64,000 nt of DNA. Origin: IDS-8 sp035304345 (lineage in GTDB: Bacteria; Pseudomonadota; Gammaproteobacteria; Steroidobacterales; Woeseiaceae). The notes beneath the pieces are model-generated. The model did no database searches. It worked only from the letters and a program-made list of their open reading frames with translations, and was not told the origin of the DNA. The stretch covers positions 1 through 64,000 of the forward strand of contig DATGQE010000066.1 in assembly GCA_035304345.1 (NCBI GenBank). Direction: 5' to 3'. Both the position numbers and the translations under genes were made by a program. How positions within the stretch are numbered: position 1 is the first letter of the stretch; each line of letters opens with the position of its first letter. Of the stretch, positions 7,593-16,780 are shown piece by piece.

Positions 7593-8492
7593 ATGAACCT
7601 CGAGACGCTGATCGGCGCCGGGTTCGCCACCAGCATTTTTCTCACGGTGCTCGCGGTCGGCATGGCCGTGAAGCGGGAGGACCTGCGTTACGTCCTCGGG
7701 CAACCCGGCCGGCTGGCACGCGCGCTGCTCGCCATCAACGTGCTCGTGCCCGTCGCCACCGTCGTCGTCTGCAAGACTTTCTCGCTGCACCCGGCCGTGA
7801 TCGTCGCGCTCGTGACGCTGTCCGTGGCCCCCGTGAGTGCACTCTTCGCCCACGCGATGCTGCCGCTCGTCGTGCCGGGGCGAATGTCCGGCGCCAACGG
7901 CCTCTTCTTTGCCAGCACGTTGCTGGCGGTGATCGTCACGCCGCTCGCCGTGGAAGGTGTCCAGCTCTTCGCCAGCGGTGACAGCGAGGCGGTGCACGTC
8001 AGTCCGCTCGCCGTCGCGCAGGTGGTCTTCGGCTCGGTGCTGCTGCCGCTGTTCGCCGGGTTCGCGATCGCCCGCCGCTCGCCGGGAGCCAAAGCCTGGG
8101 CACCGGTAATGCAGAAGCTGGGCTCGATCCTGCTCGTCGCCTGCGCCATTCCGGTCCTCATCGGCGCGTGGCCCCACCTGCTGCCGCTCGTGCGTGAGGG
8201 CACCTTGACCGCCATCGCGCTGATCACGCTCGTCGCGCTCGCCGCCGGACATCTTCTCGGCGGCCCGAACGAGGACGACCGCACCGTTCTCGCGTTCGCT
8301 TGCGTCTCGCGCCACCCGGGCGTGGCGATGGCCATCGCCGCGCTCACCGGCGAGCCGCTCGCGCCCTTGGGCGTGCTCCTCGCGGTGCTCGTGAGCGAGG
8401 TTGCCGTCACTCCCTACAAGATCTGGCGCAAGCGAGTGCGCACCGCCGCCGCGGCCGCCGGGCGGAACCCGCCGGCCGCAGGTGCGCACTGA
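7593..8492 (+). CDS. Bile acid:sodium symporter (BASS)-family transporter
   Basis: The 299-residue protein has about nine hydrophobic segments spread from residue 5 to 285 (for example FATSIFLTVLAVGMAVK, LLAINVLVPVATVVVC, VIVALVTLSVAPVSALF, LILLVACAIPVLIGAW-like stretches). It also has the BASS-type pattern LSVAPVSALFAHAMLPLV early and CVSRHPGVAMAIAALTG late, corresponding to the sodium-site regions of this fold. It sits in the inner membrane and probably imports an organic anion with Na+. The substrate is unknown. The start at 7593 follows GGCAAGG. The 30-bp gap to the GH3 gene suggests co-transcription, but no shared substrate is evident. Confidence 0.78.
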   Translation: MNLETLIGAGFATSIFLTVLAVGMAVKREDLRYVLGQPGRLARALLAINVLVPVATVVVCKTFSLHPAVIVALVTLSVAPVSALFAHAMLPLVVPGRMSGANGLFFASTLLAVIVTPLAVEGVQLFASGDSEAVHVSPLAVAQVVFGSVLLPLFAGFAIARRSPGAKAWAPVMQKLGSILLVACAIPVLIGAWPHLLPLVREGTLTAIALITLVALAAGHLLGGPNEDDRTVLAFACVSRHPGVAMAIAALTGEPLAPLGVLLAVLVSEVAVTPYKIWRKRVRTAAAAAGRNPPAAGAH

Positions 8493-8522
8493 CATCAACG
8501 TCCATCATCGGAGATTCCTGCC

Positions 8523-10775
8523 ATGTCCACGCCGCTGCCTCCCGGAACCGACTCCGCCCCGTCCGAAGGGATGCCGCGCGACGTCGGGCTTCCCGACGCC
8601 GAGGGCCTGGGCACGAACGTCGAAACGGACCGGGCGCTTGCCGGCAGGCCGTCGCCCGACGAGCGGGCCCGCGAAGTCGAAGAGCAGATGACCGACGACG
8701 AGCGCTTCTCGCTCGTCATCAGCATCATGGGCCACATCCCCGGCAGCGCCGTGGGAGGCCGCGACCCGCGCCTCCCCGCGAACCTCGCGAACATGAGCGC
8801 GGGATACACGCCCGGCGTGCCGAGGCTCGGCATCCCGGCGATACAGAGCTCGGACGCCAGCATGGGGATCACCAATCCCGGCTACCGTCCGGATGACGCG
8901 GGCGCCACGGCTTTCCCTTCCCTGATTGCCCTGGGCTCCAGCTTCAACCCCGAGCTCGTGCGGGCGGGCGGCGCCGCCATCGGCCGCGAGGCGCGGATCC
9001 GGGGATTCAACGTCCAGCTCGCCGGCGGCTGCAACCTGGCGCGCGATCCGCGGAATGGCCGGAACTTCGAGTACTTCTCCGAGGATCCTTATCTCAGCGC
9101 CGTGCTCGTCGCAGAGCAGGTCAACGGCATCCAGTCCCAGGGCGTCGTCTCCACGCTCAAGCACTACACGCTCAACTGCAACGAGACCAACCGCCATTGG
9201 CTCGATGCCGTGATCGACCCCGACGCGCACCGGGAATCGGACCTGCTTGCGTTCCAGGTCGCCATCGAACGCTCGCAGCCCGGCTCCATCATGAGCGGTT
9301 ACAACAAGATCAACGGCGAGTACGCCGGCGGGAACGAGCACCTCCTGAACGAAGTGCTGAAAGGCGCTTGGGGCTACAAGGGCTGGGTGATGTCCGACTG
9401 GGGCGCGACGCCCGACTGGGAATTCGCGCTCAAGGGTCTCGACCAGGAGTCCGGTGCCCAGGCCGACCGGATGCTCTGGGGCAAGGAGCCGTTCACGGAT
9501 GACCTGAAGGAGGCATACGCCGGCGGCAGGCTGCCCAAGGAGCGGCTCTCCGACATGGTGCGGCGCATCCTCCGTTCGCTGTACGCGGTCGGTGCCGACC
9601 GGTGGGGGCCGCCACCCGACGTCGACATGGCGAAGCAGAACGAAATCGCCCTGGAAGGTGCACGCCAGGGGATCGTGCTGCTGAAGAACGATGGCGTGCT
9701 GCCGTTCCCGGCAGACCGGCGGATGAGAATCGCCGTGATCGGCGGCTACGCGCAGCAGGGCGTGATCAGCGGCACCGGCTCCGGGGCGGTGGCCCCGGTC
9801 GGCGGCTTCGCCGGTTTCACGCAGATCGGCGGCGCGGGCGTCATGGGGAAACATCGCAATCTCTTCCTGTTCCGGCCGTCCCCGCTCGACGAGCTGAAGA
9901 AGGCGCTGCCGGTGGCGCAGTTCGACTTCGACCCGGGCTATACGCCGGCGGAAGCCGCATTGACGGCGAAGCGTTCCGACGTGGTCATCGCCTTCGGCAT
10001 ACGCATCGAGGGCGAGGGCTTCGACATGGCCGACCTTTCGCTGCCCTGGGGCCAGGATGCGGTGATCGACGCGGTGGCGACGGCCAACCCGAACACCGTC
10101 GTGGTGCTGGAAACCGGCAACCCGGTGTCGATGCCGTGGCACGACAAGGTCAGGGCCATCCTGCAGGCCTGGTACCCGGGGCAGGCCGGCGCGCAGGCCA
10201 TTGCCGAGGTGCTGAGCGGCAAGGTGAACCCGTCGGGCCGGTTGCCGATCACGTTCCCGCAAAGCCTCGCGCAGACCCCGCGACCCGAGCTGCCCGGACT
10301 CGGCACCCCGTGGGGAACGCCGGTCACGATCGAATACAACGAGGGCGCGGAAGTCGGCTATCGCTGGTTCGCCCGCACCGGCGAGAAGCCGCTGTACGCG
10401 TTCGGTCACGGGCGGAGCTACACGAGCTTCGACTACACCGACTTCGAAGCGCAAGGGGGCGATACGCTCAGCGCGAGCTTCACGGTCACGAACACGGGGC
10501 AGCGCCGCGGCGCCGACGTTCCGCAGCTCTACCTCACGCATGCTCCCGGCGAGGCGCGCATGCGTCTGCTCGGCTTCGAGCGGGTCACGCTCGAGCCCGG
10601 CGAATCGCGCCGCGTCACGCTGAGCGCCGATCCGCGGCTGCTCGCGCGCTTCGACGGCGCGGCAGGCCGATGGCGCATCGACGACGGCAGCTACACCGCA
10701 GCGCTCGCGCATGCCGCGGACGCGCCGGTCGCGTCGCGGGACGTGCACCTCGCCGGTCGCGCATTCGGAGGCTGA
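8523..10775 (+). CDS. Glycoside hydrolase family 3 beta-glucosidase-like enzyme
   Basis: The 750-residue protein has the full GH3 layout: N-terminal TIM-barrel domain (about 60-360), alpha/beta sandwich (about 390-590) and a C-terminal fibronectin-type III-like domain (about 650-745). The nucleophile region KGWVMSDWGA places Asp292 at the catalytic position. GCNLARDPRNGRNFEYFSEDPYLS, STLKHYTLNCNE and GSIMSGYNKINGEYAGGNEHLL are classic GH3 blocks. It should cleave beta-glycosidic bonds from the non-reducing end; the exact sugar is unknown. The N-terminus (MSTPLPPGTDSAPSEG) shows no signal peptide, which is unusual for a family often exported. GGAGATTCCTGCC precedes the ATG. Confidence 0.9.
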   Translation: MSTPLPPGTDSAPSEGMPRDVGLPDAEGLGTNVETDRALAGRPSPDERAREVEEQMTDDERFSLVISIMGHIPGSAVGGRDPRLPANLANMSAGYTPGVPRLGIPAIQSSDASMGITNPGYRPDDAGATAFPSLIALGSSFNPELVRAGGAAIGREARIRGFNVQLAGGCNLARDPRNGRNFEYFSEDPYLSAVLVAEQVNGIQSQGVVSTLKHYTLNCNETNRHWLDAVIDPDAHRESDLLAFQVAIERSQPGSIMSGYNKINGEYAGGNEHLLNEVLKGAWGYKGWVMSDWGATPDWEFALKGLDQESGAQADRMLWGKEPFTDDLKEAYAGGRLPKERLSDMVRRILRSLYAVGADRWGPPPDVDMAKQNEIALEGARQGIVLLKNDGVLPFPADRRMRIAVIGGYAQQGVISGTGSGAVAPVGGFAGFTQIGGAGVMGKHRNLFLFRPSPLDELKKALPVAQFDFDPGYTPAEAALTAKRSDVVIAFGIRIEGEGFDMADLSLPWGQDAVIDAVATANPNTVVVLETGNPVSMPWHDKVRAILQAWYPGQAGAQAIAEVLSGKVNPSGRLPITFPQSLAQTPRPELPGLGTPWGTPVTIEYNEGAEVGYRWFARTGEKPLYAFGHGRSYTSFDYTDFEAQGGDTLSASFTVTNTGQRRGADVPQLYLTHAPGEARMRLLGFERVTLEPGESRRVTLSADPRLLARFDGAAGRWRIDDGSYTAALAHAADAPVASRDVHLAGRAFGG

Positions 10776-10821
10776 GCCGCGACGCCGGCGCTCGCGGCAC
10801 CGGCTGGAGCGAGAGACGCGC

Positions 10822-10843
10822 TCCGCTCGCGGCGACGAGCGGA
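10822..10843 (+). terminator. Hairpin downstream of the GH3 gene
   Basis: A perfect 8-bp stem (TCCGCTCG with CGAGCGGA) closes a 6-nt loop, about 45 bp after the GH3 stop. No T-run follows, so it may act only as an RNA 3' stabiliser or a Rho-assisted site. Confidence 0.3.
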
Positions 10844-10958
10844 CGTCCTGTCGGTCGCGACCGCCGGCCGGGCCGATACCGGTAGGAGCGCACCGTTGCA
10901 TTGACGGCTGGAGGACTTGGTCCGGCCGCCCCCGAAGCTCGACTGACAGGACACTGGC

Positions 10959-12350
10959 ATGAAGTACGCGCGGAAATCCATCGGCAACGTGGTCACCGGC
11001 AAATCCGCTGCCCGGACGGGCAGCCACCCTGCTCCACCGGCAAGACTCGCACGCCTGCTGGCGGCCGGTGCGCTCCTGCTCGCCGGCTGCGGTGGCGCGC
11101 CGCTCAGCCAGATCTCGCTGATGCCGGCTCCCGAGGTCTACGAGGAGGGGAAGATCGATCCCTTCCTCGACAACGACCCGATCAGCCGCGGCGAGCTGCC
11201 GCAGCTGCTGTACGCCACCGACCGCGCTCCGGCCGCCGCGGACGACGATCGCGGGGACCGGCACTATACCGACGAGCGCGGCGGCGTCCTGCGCCTGGGC
11301 GCAGCGAGTGTCCGTCTCGGCGTCGAGGACACGATCACCTGGGAGGAAGCGCGGCGCATCTCGCTGCTCAAGAATCGCACCGAGGACTACCCGCTGGAGG
11401 TCGACAGGGTCGTCGAGTACGGCGCCCTCGCGAGCACGATCCGGCCGTTCGACGATCGCTTTCGGCCCGAGCAGGAGCCCGGACGCCGCTTCTCCGCCGA
11501 GATCGACCGCCAGCTCGAGCGATCGGGAAGGCGCGACGTGTTCATCTACGTCCACGGCTACAAGGTCGTGTTCGAGAATCCCATCCTCGTGGCGACCGAG
11601 CTCTGGCATTTCCTGGGCTACCAGGGCGCGTTCGTCGCGTTCTCATGGCCGTCGACGCCGAGCACTTTCCGTTACTTCTCCGATCTCGAGGATGCGCAGA
11701 TCTCCGGGCGCAGCCTGCGCTCGCTGATCCTGCACATCGCCGGCACCACCGAGGCGGAGCGGATTCACGTGCTCGGCTACAGTGCCGGCACCCGGGTGGT
11801 GACGAAAATGCTGGGCGACCTCGGCATGTTCGGCTACCTGCGGGGCATCGAGGAGTTGAAAGCGCACACGAAGCTCGGCAACGTGATCCTCGTCGGCAGC
11901 GACGTCGACCAGGAGATCCTCGCGGGCTACCTGCTCGACGGCGGCCTGCGCGTGCCCGACAGCCTCACCATTTACCAGTCCTCGACCGACAAGGCGCTCG
12001 GCATGTCGCGTTTCGTGTTCGGACGCGACCGGTCCGGCCAGGTCGTCGATCGCGGGCACCTGGGACCGCGGGCACGCGAGTTCTTCGCCGCGCACCCGGA
12101 GATCCGTTTCATCAACATCTCCGGCGCAGAGGGCTCCGCCACGGGCAACGGCCACGGCTACTTCCGCAGCAGCCCCTGGGTGAGCAGCGACGTCCTGATG
12201 ACGCTGATGTACGACCTCGCACCGGCAGAGCGCGGGCTGGTGCGGGACGCGGACGGCGTCCGCTGGCGTTTTTCCGCCGATTACATCGACCGCCTGCGCG
12301 GCGCGCTGGCCAGGGCGAACCCGGCGTTCGCAGAACGTTCGCCGCGCTGA
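10959..12350 (+). CDS. Alpha/beta hydrolase lipoprotein (DUF900-like)
   Basis: The 463-residue protein has a long positively charged N-region, a hydrophobic segment and a lipobox (ALLLAGC, Cys44), so it is probably anchored in the envelope. The hydrolase core shows FIYVHGYKVVFENP, an oxyanion-hole HGY motif, and VLGYSAGTRVV, the nucleophile elbow with Ser275. NVILVGSDVD supplies a likely acid residue, and the histidine is probably in the GNGHGYF region. DUF900 proteins are esterase/lipase-like with unknown substrates. ATG at 10959 follows CAGGACACTGGC. It precedes an exported propeller protein on the same strand by about 100 bp, so the two may share a transcript. Confidence 0.82.
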   Translation: MKYARKSIGNVVTGKSAARTGSHPAPPARLARLLAAGALLLAGCGGAPLSQISLMPAPEVYEEGKIDPFLDNDPISRGELPQLLYATDRAPAAADDDRGDRHYTDERGGVLRLGAASVRLGVEDTITWEEARRISLLKNRTEDYPLEVDRVVEYGALASTIRPFDDRFRPEQEPGRRFSAEIDRQLERSGRRDVFIYVHGYKVVFENPILVATELWHFLGYQGAFVAFSWPSTPSTFRYFSDLEDAQISGRSLRSLILHIAGTTEAERIHVLGYSAGTRVVTKMLGDLGMFGYLRGIEELKAHTKLGNVILVGSDVDQEILAGYLLDGGLRVPDSLTIYQSSTDKALGMSRFVFGRDRSGQVVDRGHLGPRAREFFAAHPEIRFINISGAEGSATGNGHGYFRSSPWVSSDVLMTLMYDLAPAERGLVRDADGVRWRFSADYIDRLRGALARANPAFAERSPR

Positions 12351-12448
12351 CTGCCTGGCGAGATCTTCACGCGTCGTCGCGCCGGCGCGGAACCGACCGG
12401 CCGCCCGCCGGTCACACTGCGCCACAACCGGCACGACACGGGGGAGTC

Positions 12449-13297
12449 ATGACCAGGCCGTTCATCCTGCTCACCGTCGCGTGGTCGCCGCTGGCGGCCG
12501 CGGCGGGCATCACCTTTTCCACACCAGAGACCGTGATCCACGGGCCGCCGAGCGCGATCCGCCTCGCCATCAGCCCCGACGGCGCTCACCAGCTCTGGGG
12601 CGAGCCGCGCGCGCCGGAGGACGGCGGGCTCGACATCCGCGAGCGGCGCAGGCTCGCGGACGGCTGGAGCGAGCCCGAAGACGTGGCCTTCAACAGTCCC
12701 TGGAACGATTTCGACCCGGCGTTCGCCGCGGACGGCTCGGGCGTGTACTTCTTCTCCGACCGGCCGGGCGGACTGGGAGGCGACGACATCTGGTTCGTGC
12801 CCCTCGAGGGCGGTGCATGGGGCGAGCCCGTCAATCTCGGCGCGCCGGTCAACACGCCGACGGACGAGTGGGCGCCGACGCCTCTTCCGGACGGCCGCCT
12901 GCTGTTCAGCTCCGACGGTCACCCCGGCCTCGGCGGACACGACCTGTACGTCTCCGCGCCTGCCGCCGGCGGCTGGACCGAACCCGAGAACCTCGGGGCG
13001 CCGGTGAACTCCGCGACGCACGATTACGACGCCGTGCTGCTGCCCGAGGGCAGCCTGGTGCTCACCCGCAGCGACGACCCGGAGCGCGGCTCCGAGCTCT
13101 TCTGGTCGTGCCGGCTGAACGCCGGTTACGGCCGGCCGGAGCGCGTCGACGAGCTCAATCCCGGCGGCGGCTGGGCGCTCGGGCCTTCCATTGCGTTCCA
13201 CGAGCCCGGGGTCCTGTACTTCAGCGCCCGCGAGCCCGATGCCGCGAACATCCGCATCTACCGCGTGGCGTACACGACCGACTGCCCCGGCGCGTAG
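12449..13297 (+). CDS. Exported TolB/PD40-like beta-propeller protein
   Basis: The 282-residue protein starts with a short signal peptide (MTRPFILLTVAWSPLAAAAG). PD40/WD40-like repeats follow: FDPAFAADGSGVYFFSDRPGGLGGDDIWFV, EWAPTPLPDGRLLFSSDGHPGLGGHDLYVS, and DYDAVLLPEGSLVLTRSDDPERGSELFW. These resemble propeller blades of TolB and of OmpA-associated proteins, usually involved in periplasmic protein contacts. The start was chosen for GGGGAGTC just before the ATG at 12449; the much longer frame upstream is a shadow of the hydrolase gene. A specific role is not evident. Confidence 0.78.
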   Translation: MTRPFILLTVAWSPLAAAAGITFSTPETVIHGPPSAIRLAISPDGAHQLWGEPRAPEDGGLDIRERRRLADGWSEPEDVAFNSPWNDFDPAFAADGSGVYFFSDRPGGLGGDDIWFVPLEGGAWGEPVNLGAPVNTPTDEWAPTPLPDGRLLFSSDGHPGLGGHDLYVSAPAAGGWTEPENLGAPVNSATHDYDAVLLPEGSLVLTRSDDPERGSELFWSCRLNAGYGRPERVDELNPGGGWALGPSIAFHEPGVLYFSAREPDAANIRIYRVAYTTDCPGA

Positions 13298-13300
13298 GCG

Positions 13301-13321
13301 CGGCCGTCCCGGCTACGGCCG
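13301..13321. terminator. Hairpin between convergent genes
   Basis: CGGCCGT (13301-13307) and ACGGCCG (13315-13321) form a perfect 7-bp stem with a 7-nt loop, spanning the stop of the minus-strand gene. The location suits a bidirectional terminator, but there is no T-tract on either side. Confidence 0.3.
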
Positions 13322-14956
13322 TCCGGCGAACAGCGCCTTCAGCCGCAGGACGTCCTCCTCCGTCCAGCCGGGCGGCTCGGTGAGCGCGACCCACGATTCG
13401 ATGTAGTCGTCGGGCGAGTAGTTGTGCCCGTGACCCACCGGCGTGATGTCGCCGGCGCGCATGTCGGCCACGACCTGCAGCATCGTGACGACCGGGATCC
13501 AGCGCAACGCCGGCGTGACGTCGTGCCCGCGCGGCGGTGCGAGCCAGTCGGCCGGGCGCCAGGCCATGCTGGGCTCGAAGAACGTGATCGGGTCCGACGG
13601 GTACTGCAGGTAGGCGATGCGCAAGGGCCCCCAGTGCGAACCCGGGTTGCGGAGACGGTCGTGCTGGTCCGTGAACCGGATGACGCTGCCATCCCGGAAG
13701 CGCGGCAGCCACGCAGGGGACCCGGGCACCCGCTCCTCGGTCGCGGCGCGCCAGGTCTCGCTGCGGTACGGCGGGCCGCTCCACAGCGCACCGTCGAAGG
13801 GATCGCCGATCACGTCGTAGAGATCGAACGCACGATCGGAGTTGAGCGACCCGAGGCTCAGCCCGTGCAGGTAAAGGCGCGGGCGATCGTCCTTCGGCAA
13901 CGTCGTCCAGTGCCCGTACACGGCGTTGAACAGTGCCTTCGCCGTCTCCACCCCGTTCTCCGGCTCGACCAGCAGGGAGATCGCGCTCTCGAGATACGAA
14001 TACTGCACGGCGACGCTCGCGATGTCGCCCCGGTGCAGGTACTCGACGGTGTCGATCGCGCCCGGATCGACCCAGCCGGTGCCGGTCGGCGTCACGAGCA
14101 CGAGCACCGCGCGCTCGAACGCACCCACGCGCTGCAGTTCCTCGAACGCGAGGCGCACGCGGGCCCGGACCGTCTGCGCGGAGTTCAGGCCGACGTAGAC
14201 CCGTACGGGCTCCGGCGCCGGCTCGCCGAAGAATGCCTCGAGGTCCGCGGCGGTCGGCCCGGAGCTCACGAACAGCCGGCCCTGCCTGCCGAGCGTCTGC
14301 CACGGCACGAGCGACTCCGCGCTGCCGGTCTTCACCGGGTTCGCCGGCGGCGCGCTCTCCGGCTCGACGAGCGCATCGAGCTGCTGGAACGACTTGTCGA
14401 TGGTGGAGAGGAGATAGCGGAACAGCACGCCGTCGATCAACGACCAGAACAGGAAGGCCGCAGCCACGGCACCGATGAGGCGCGCTACGCGGGGCGGCAG
14501 GAAGTGCGGAAGGTGATCGTGAATGACGCGGTAAGTGAGACGAAACAGCCGCGCGACGATCACGACCGCCGCGAACAGCGACAGCGCGACCAGCGCGATC
14601 GCGAACGGCCGCGTGCCTTCGACGGGTGGCATGTCCATGAGCACGCGAATCGAGTTCTGCCATTCCGGGGCGCGCAGCAGGAAAACGACACCGATGGCAA
14701 GGCACACGACGCCCGCGGCCAGTCGCACGATGCGCGCGGTGCGCGCCGGCGGTACCGGCAGCTCGAGGTAGCGCCACGTGAGGTCGAAGACGCAGCCGAT
14801 GGCGTAACCGGCGGCGAGCGACAGCCCGGCGAGGATGCCCTGCATCAGCGCCGAGCGCGGCAGCAGGCTGGGCGTCAGGGAAAACGCGGCGAGCAGCGTG
14901 CCGAGCAGGAGCCCCGCTGACGAGAACGATTTCCAGATGCGGCGATCCAGGATCAA
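13313..14956 (-). CDS. Membrane-anchored alpha/beta-hydrolase family protein
   Basis: The 547-residue protein has four or five hydrophobic segments in its first 190 residues (SAGLLLGTLLAAFSLTPSLLP, GILAGLSLAAGYAIGCVF, IVRLAAGVVCLAIGVVFLL, ALVALSLFAAVVIVARLF, LIGAVAAAFLFWSLIDGVLF). A hydrolase domain with a nucleophile elbow follows (LYLHGLSLGSLNSDRAFD, Ser367). This matches the Pfam alpha/beta-hydrolase family with an N-terminal membrane part, whose substrate is not known. ITPVGHGHNYSPDDYIESWVALT near the C-terminus carries a likely catalytic histidine. It converges with the propeller gene. An AT-rich stretch at 15036-15085 upstream probably contains its promoter. Confidence 0.8.
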   Translation of the reverse strand: MILDRRIWKSFSSAGLLLGTLLAAFSLTPSLLPRSALMQGILAGLSLAAGYAIGCVFDLTWRYLELPVPPARTARIVRLAAGVVCLAIGVVFLLRAPEWQNSIRVLMDMPPVEGTRPFAIALVALSLFAAVVIVARLFRLTYRVIHDHLPHFLPPRVARLIGAVAAAFLFWSLIDGVLFRYLLSTIDKSFQQLDALVEPESAPPANPVKTGSAESLVPWQTLGRQGRLFVSSGPTAADLEAFFGEPAPEPVRVYVGLNSAQTVRARVRLAFEELQRVGAFERAVLVLVTPTGTGWVDPGAIDTVEYLHRGDIASVAVQYSYLESAISLLVEPENGVETAKALFNAVYGHWTTLPKDDRPRLYLHGLSLGSLNSDRAFDLYDVIGDPFDGALWSGPPYRSETWRAATEERVPGSPAWLPRFRDGSVIRFTDQHDRLRNPGSHWGPLRIAYLQYPSDPITFFEPSMAWRPADWLAPPRGHDVTPALRWIPVVTMLQVVADMRAGDITPVGHGHNYSPDDYIESWVALTEPPGWTEEDVLRLKALFAGRP

Positions 14957-15098
14957 AGGCGGCTCCTGTCCGCCATTGTAGACGGCCGCCCCTGCCGGCT
15001 CGCAGGACGGCGCATCGCCCGTCCCGCGATCCGAACTCTTTTTGAATTTGGTTACAGTATCTTACGAACGGTTTCTAAGCTATCCTCTCTGCTGCGGT

Positions 15099-15869
15099 TC
15101 AGGCGGTCTCGCCGAACATGATCAGCAGGAAGGCCGCTCGCTCCTCGCCGGGGTTCCAGAACTCGTGGGTCATGCCGGCCGGGACGAGGATCGCCTGGTT
15201 GTCCGCGAGCGGCACTTCCTGGCCGCCCAGCCGGGCGCGCGCACTCCCGCCCTTGATGACGACCACCAGCGAATCGAAGTCGTTGACCTGGTCTCCCGGC
15301 TCGGCGTTGATGTGCTGCCCCGGGGCGATGCCATACCAGGCCGTGCGCAGGCGTTCCGAATAGTAGATCGGCACCGCCTCGCCGCCGTGCACCAGCCGTG
15401 CGTGCTCGGGGCCGAACGACACGATCTCGGGCTGCCCGGTCGTGAAGAAATGGAAGCTCACCGAAAGGAAAGCGTTGCGGCCGGCGGCATCCATCTCGAA
15501 CCCGTTCACCGTTTCCACGCGCATCGGCGTCGGGTCGGAGGCACGTGCTTGCGCCATGGCCGTGAGGGCATGCAGGTCGCCGCTCGCGATGCGCGCGAAG
15601 GTTGCGGAGTCGGTGACGTAGACGAACGCCGGCACGTCCGGCTCGCCGGCGCTGACGGTGACCTCGGCGGGCTTGCCGTCGGCAGCGGGTCGCGCGGAAA
15701 CCGTCCAGGCCTCGTCGTCCACGCGCACGCCGAAAGTGACGGGCTGGAGCAGCGCAGGATCGGCGGCGTAATCCGCGGCCAGGCGCTCGAGGTCCGCGCG
15801 AAACGATTTCCCTCCGACCGGCGCGGCGATGAACAGCGCCAGCAGGACGACACGCAAGGCCATCATCAT
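15099..15869 (-). CDS. Exported SCP2-like/cupin fusion protein
   Basis: The 256-residue protein has a signal peptide (MMMALRVVLLALFIAAPVGG). Residues about 40-125 resemble an SCP2/sterol-carrier-like lipid-binding unit (FGVRVDDEAWTVSARPAADGKPAEVTVSAGEPDVPAFVYVTDSATFARI). Residues about 165-250 form a cupin barrel (YGIAPGQHINAEPGDQVNDFDSLVVVIKGGSARARLGGQEVPLADNQAILVPAGMTHEFWNPGEERAAFLLIMFG). The cupin contains histidines and glutamates compatible with a metal site. GGAGGAACTGCCC precedes the first of three consecutive ATGs. Both domain calls are by pattern only. The pair in one exported protein is unusual, and no partner gene explains it. Confidence 0.65.
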   Translation of the reverse strand: MMMALRVVLLALFIAAPVGGKSFRADLERLAADYAADPALLQPVTFGVRVDDEAWTVSARPAADGKPAEVTVSAGEPDVPAFVYVTDSATFARIASGDLHALTAMAQARASDPTPMRVETVNGFEMDAAGRNAFLSVSFHFFTTGQPEIVSFGPEHARLVHGGEAVPIYYSERLRTAWYGIAPGQHINAEPGDQVNDFDSLVVVIKGGSARARLGGQEVPLADNQAILVPAGMTHEFWNPGEERAAFLLIMFGETA

Positions 15870-15960
15870 GGGCAGTTCCTCCGTATTCTCCCTTTTGATG
15901 CTCGGAGGAGCGCTTTCGGTTGCAGTTCCCGCGTACCGTGCCCGGAAACAGACGAATCGG

Positions 15961-16182
15961 TTATGAAGCGATGCCCGGACGCGGATCGGGCGGTGCGCCC
16001 GCGTCGCATTTCACGCAATTCAGGGTACGGCCGAGCATCTGTCGTCGACCCGCCGCCGTCACCACCCACGGCCGGTTGGTCCAGGGCGGGTCATGCCGCA
16101 CGTGCTGGTTGTGACCGCAGGCGAGCCACGCCACCCAGTGGCCTTCCTCGTCCCGATGGTAGCCCGTGATTTCCCGTTGCAT
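15961..16182 (-). CDS. DUF3565 protein
   Basis: The 73-residue protein matches DUF3565 across its length: REITGYHRDEEGHWVAWLACGHNQHVRHDPPWTNRPWV, then GRTLNCVKCDAG. The cysteines and histidines (ACGHNQHVRH, LNCVKC) could bind a metal. Function unknown; the family is common in Proteobacteria. The ATG at 16182 follows GAGCGG. A GTG two codons upstream is also possible. It stands alone between the cupin gene and the DUF456 gene. Confidence 0.85.
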   Translation of the reverse strand: MQREITGYHRDEEGHWVAWLACGHNQHVRHDPPWTNRPWVVTAAGRRQMLGRTLNCVKCDAGAPPDPRPGIAS

Positions 16183-16288
16183 GTGCACCGCTCACACGGC
16201 GACTTCGCCCGGCCGCACCATAACACGCGGCAGCGGAGCGGCCGCCCGTCCCGTGGGCACGCGAATGGCGGGGCGGTAAGCTCCCCGC

Positions 16289-16777
16289 ATGGACTCGCTG
16301 GTGACCTGGTATGCGCTGGCGGCCGTGCTGATCGTCGCCGGCCTCGCCGGCACGATCCTCCCTGCCCTGCCCGGGGTCCCGCTGGTGTTCGCCGGCATGT
16401 GGCTGGCCGCCTGGGCAGGCGGTTACGCCGAGATCGGCGTGTGGACCGTTGTCCTGCTCGGGGCGCTCGCCGGCCTCGCCGTGCTCCTCGACTTCGCCGC
16501 CGGGCTGCTCGGCGCGCGGCGCGTGGCAGCGAGCACGGGCGCGCTGTGGGGCGCGGCACTGGGCACCGTGGCCGGTCTCTTCTTCGGGTTGCCCGGGCTC
16601 GTGCTGGGACCGTTCGTCGGCGCCGTCGCGGGAGAGCTGCGCAGTGGCGCGACACTGCAGCGCTCCGCGCACGTCGGCATCGCCACCTGGATCGGGCTCC
16701 TGTTCGGCACGATCGCGAAGATCGCGCTTTCGTTCACGATGCTCGGAGTGTTCGTCGGCGCGCTGCTAATCCGCTGA
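16289..16777 (+). CDS. DUF456 membrane protein
   Basis: The 162-residue protein has the DUF456 pattern: hydrophobic helices with LIVAGLAGTILPALPGVPLVFAGMWLAAWA at residues 14-43, LDFAAGLLGARRVAASTGALWGAALGTVAGLFFGLPGLVLGPFVGAVAGEL at about 67-117, and a C-terminal helix (GLLFGTIAKIALSFTMLGVFVGALL). Glycine zipper-like stretches are characteristic. It is an inner-membrane protein of unknown function. It ends three bases before the end of the convergent gene at 16781. Confidence 0.85.
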   Translation: MDSLVTWYALAAVLIVAGLAGTILPALPGVPLVFAGMWLAAWAGGYAEIGVWTVVLLGALAGLAVLLDFAAGLLGARRVAASTGALWGAALGTVAGLFFGLPGLVLGPFVGAVAGELRSGATLQRSAHVGIATWIGLLFGTIAKIALSFTMLGVFVGALLIR

Positions 16778-16780
16778 ACG

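Noticed and set aside
8505..11609. A 1034-residue open frame on the minus strand opposite the GH3 gene
   Set aside because: It lies antisense to a clear GH3 gene and the start of a hydrolase, and its composition (Arg/Val/Ala/Gly/His-rich) follows from the GC-rich codon use of the opposite strand.
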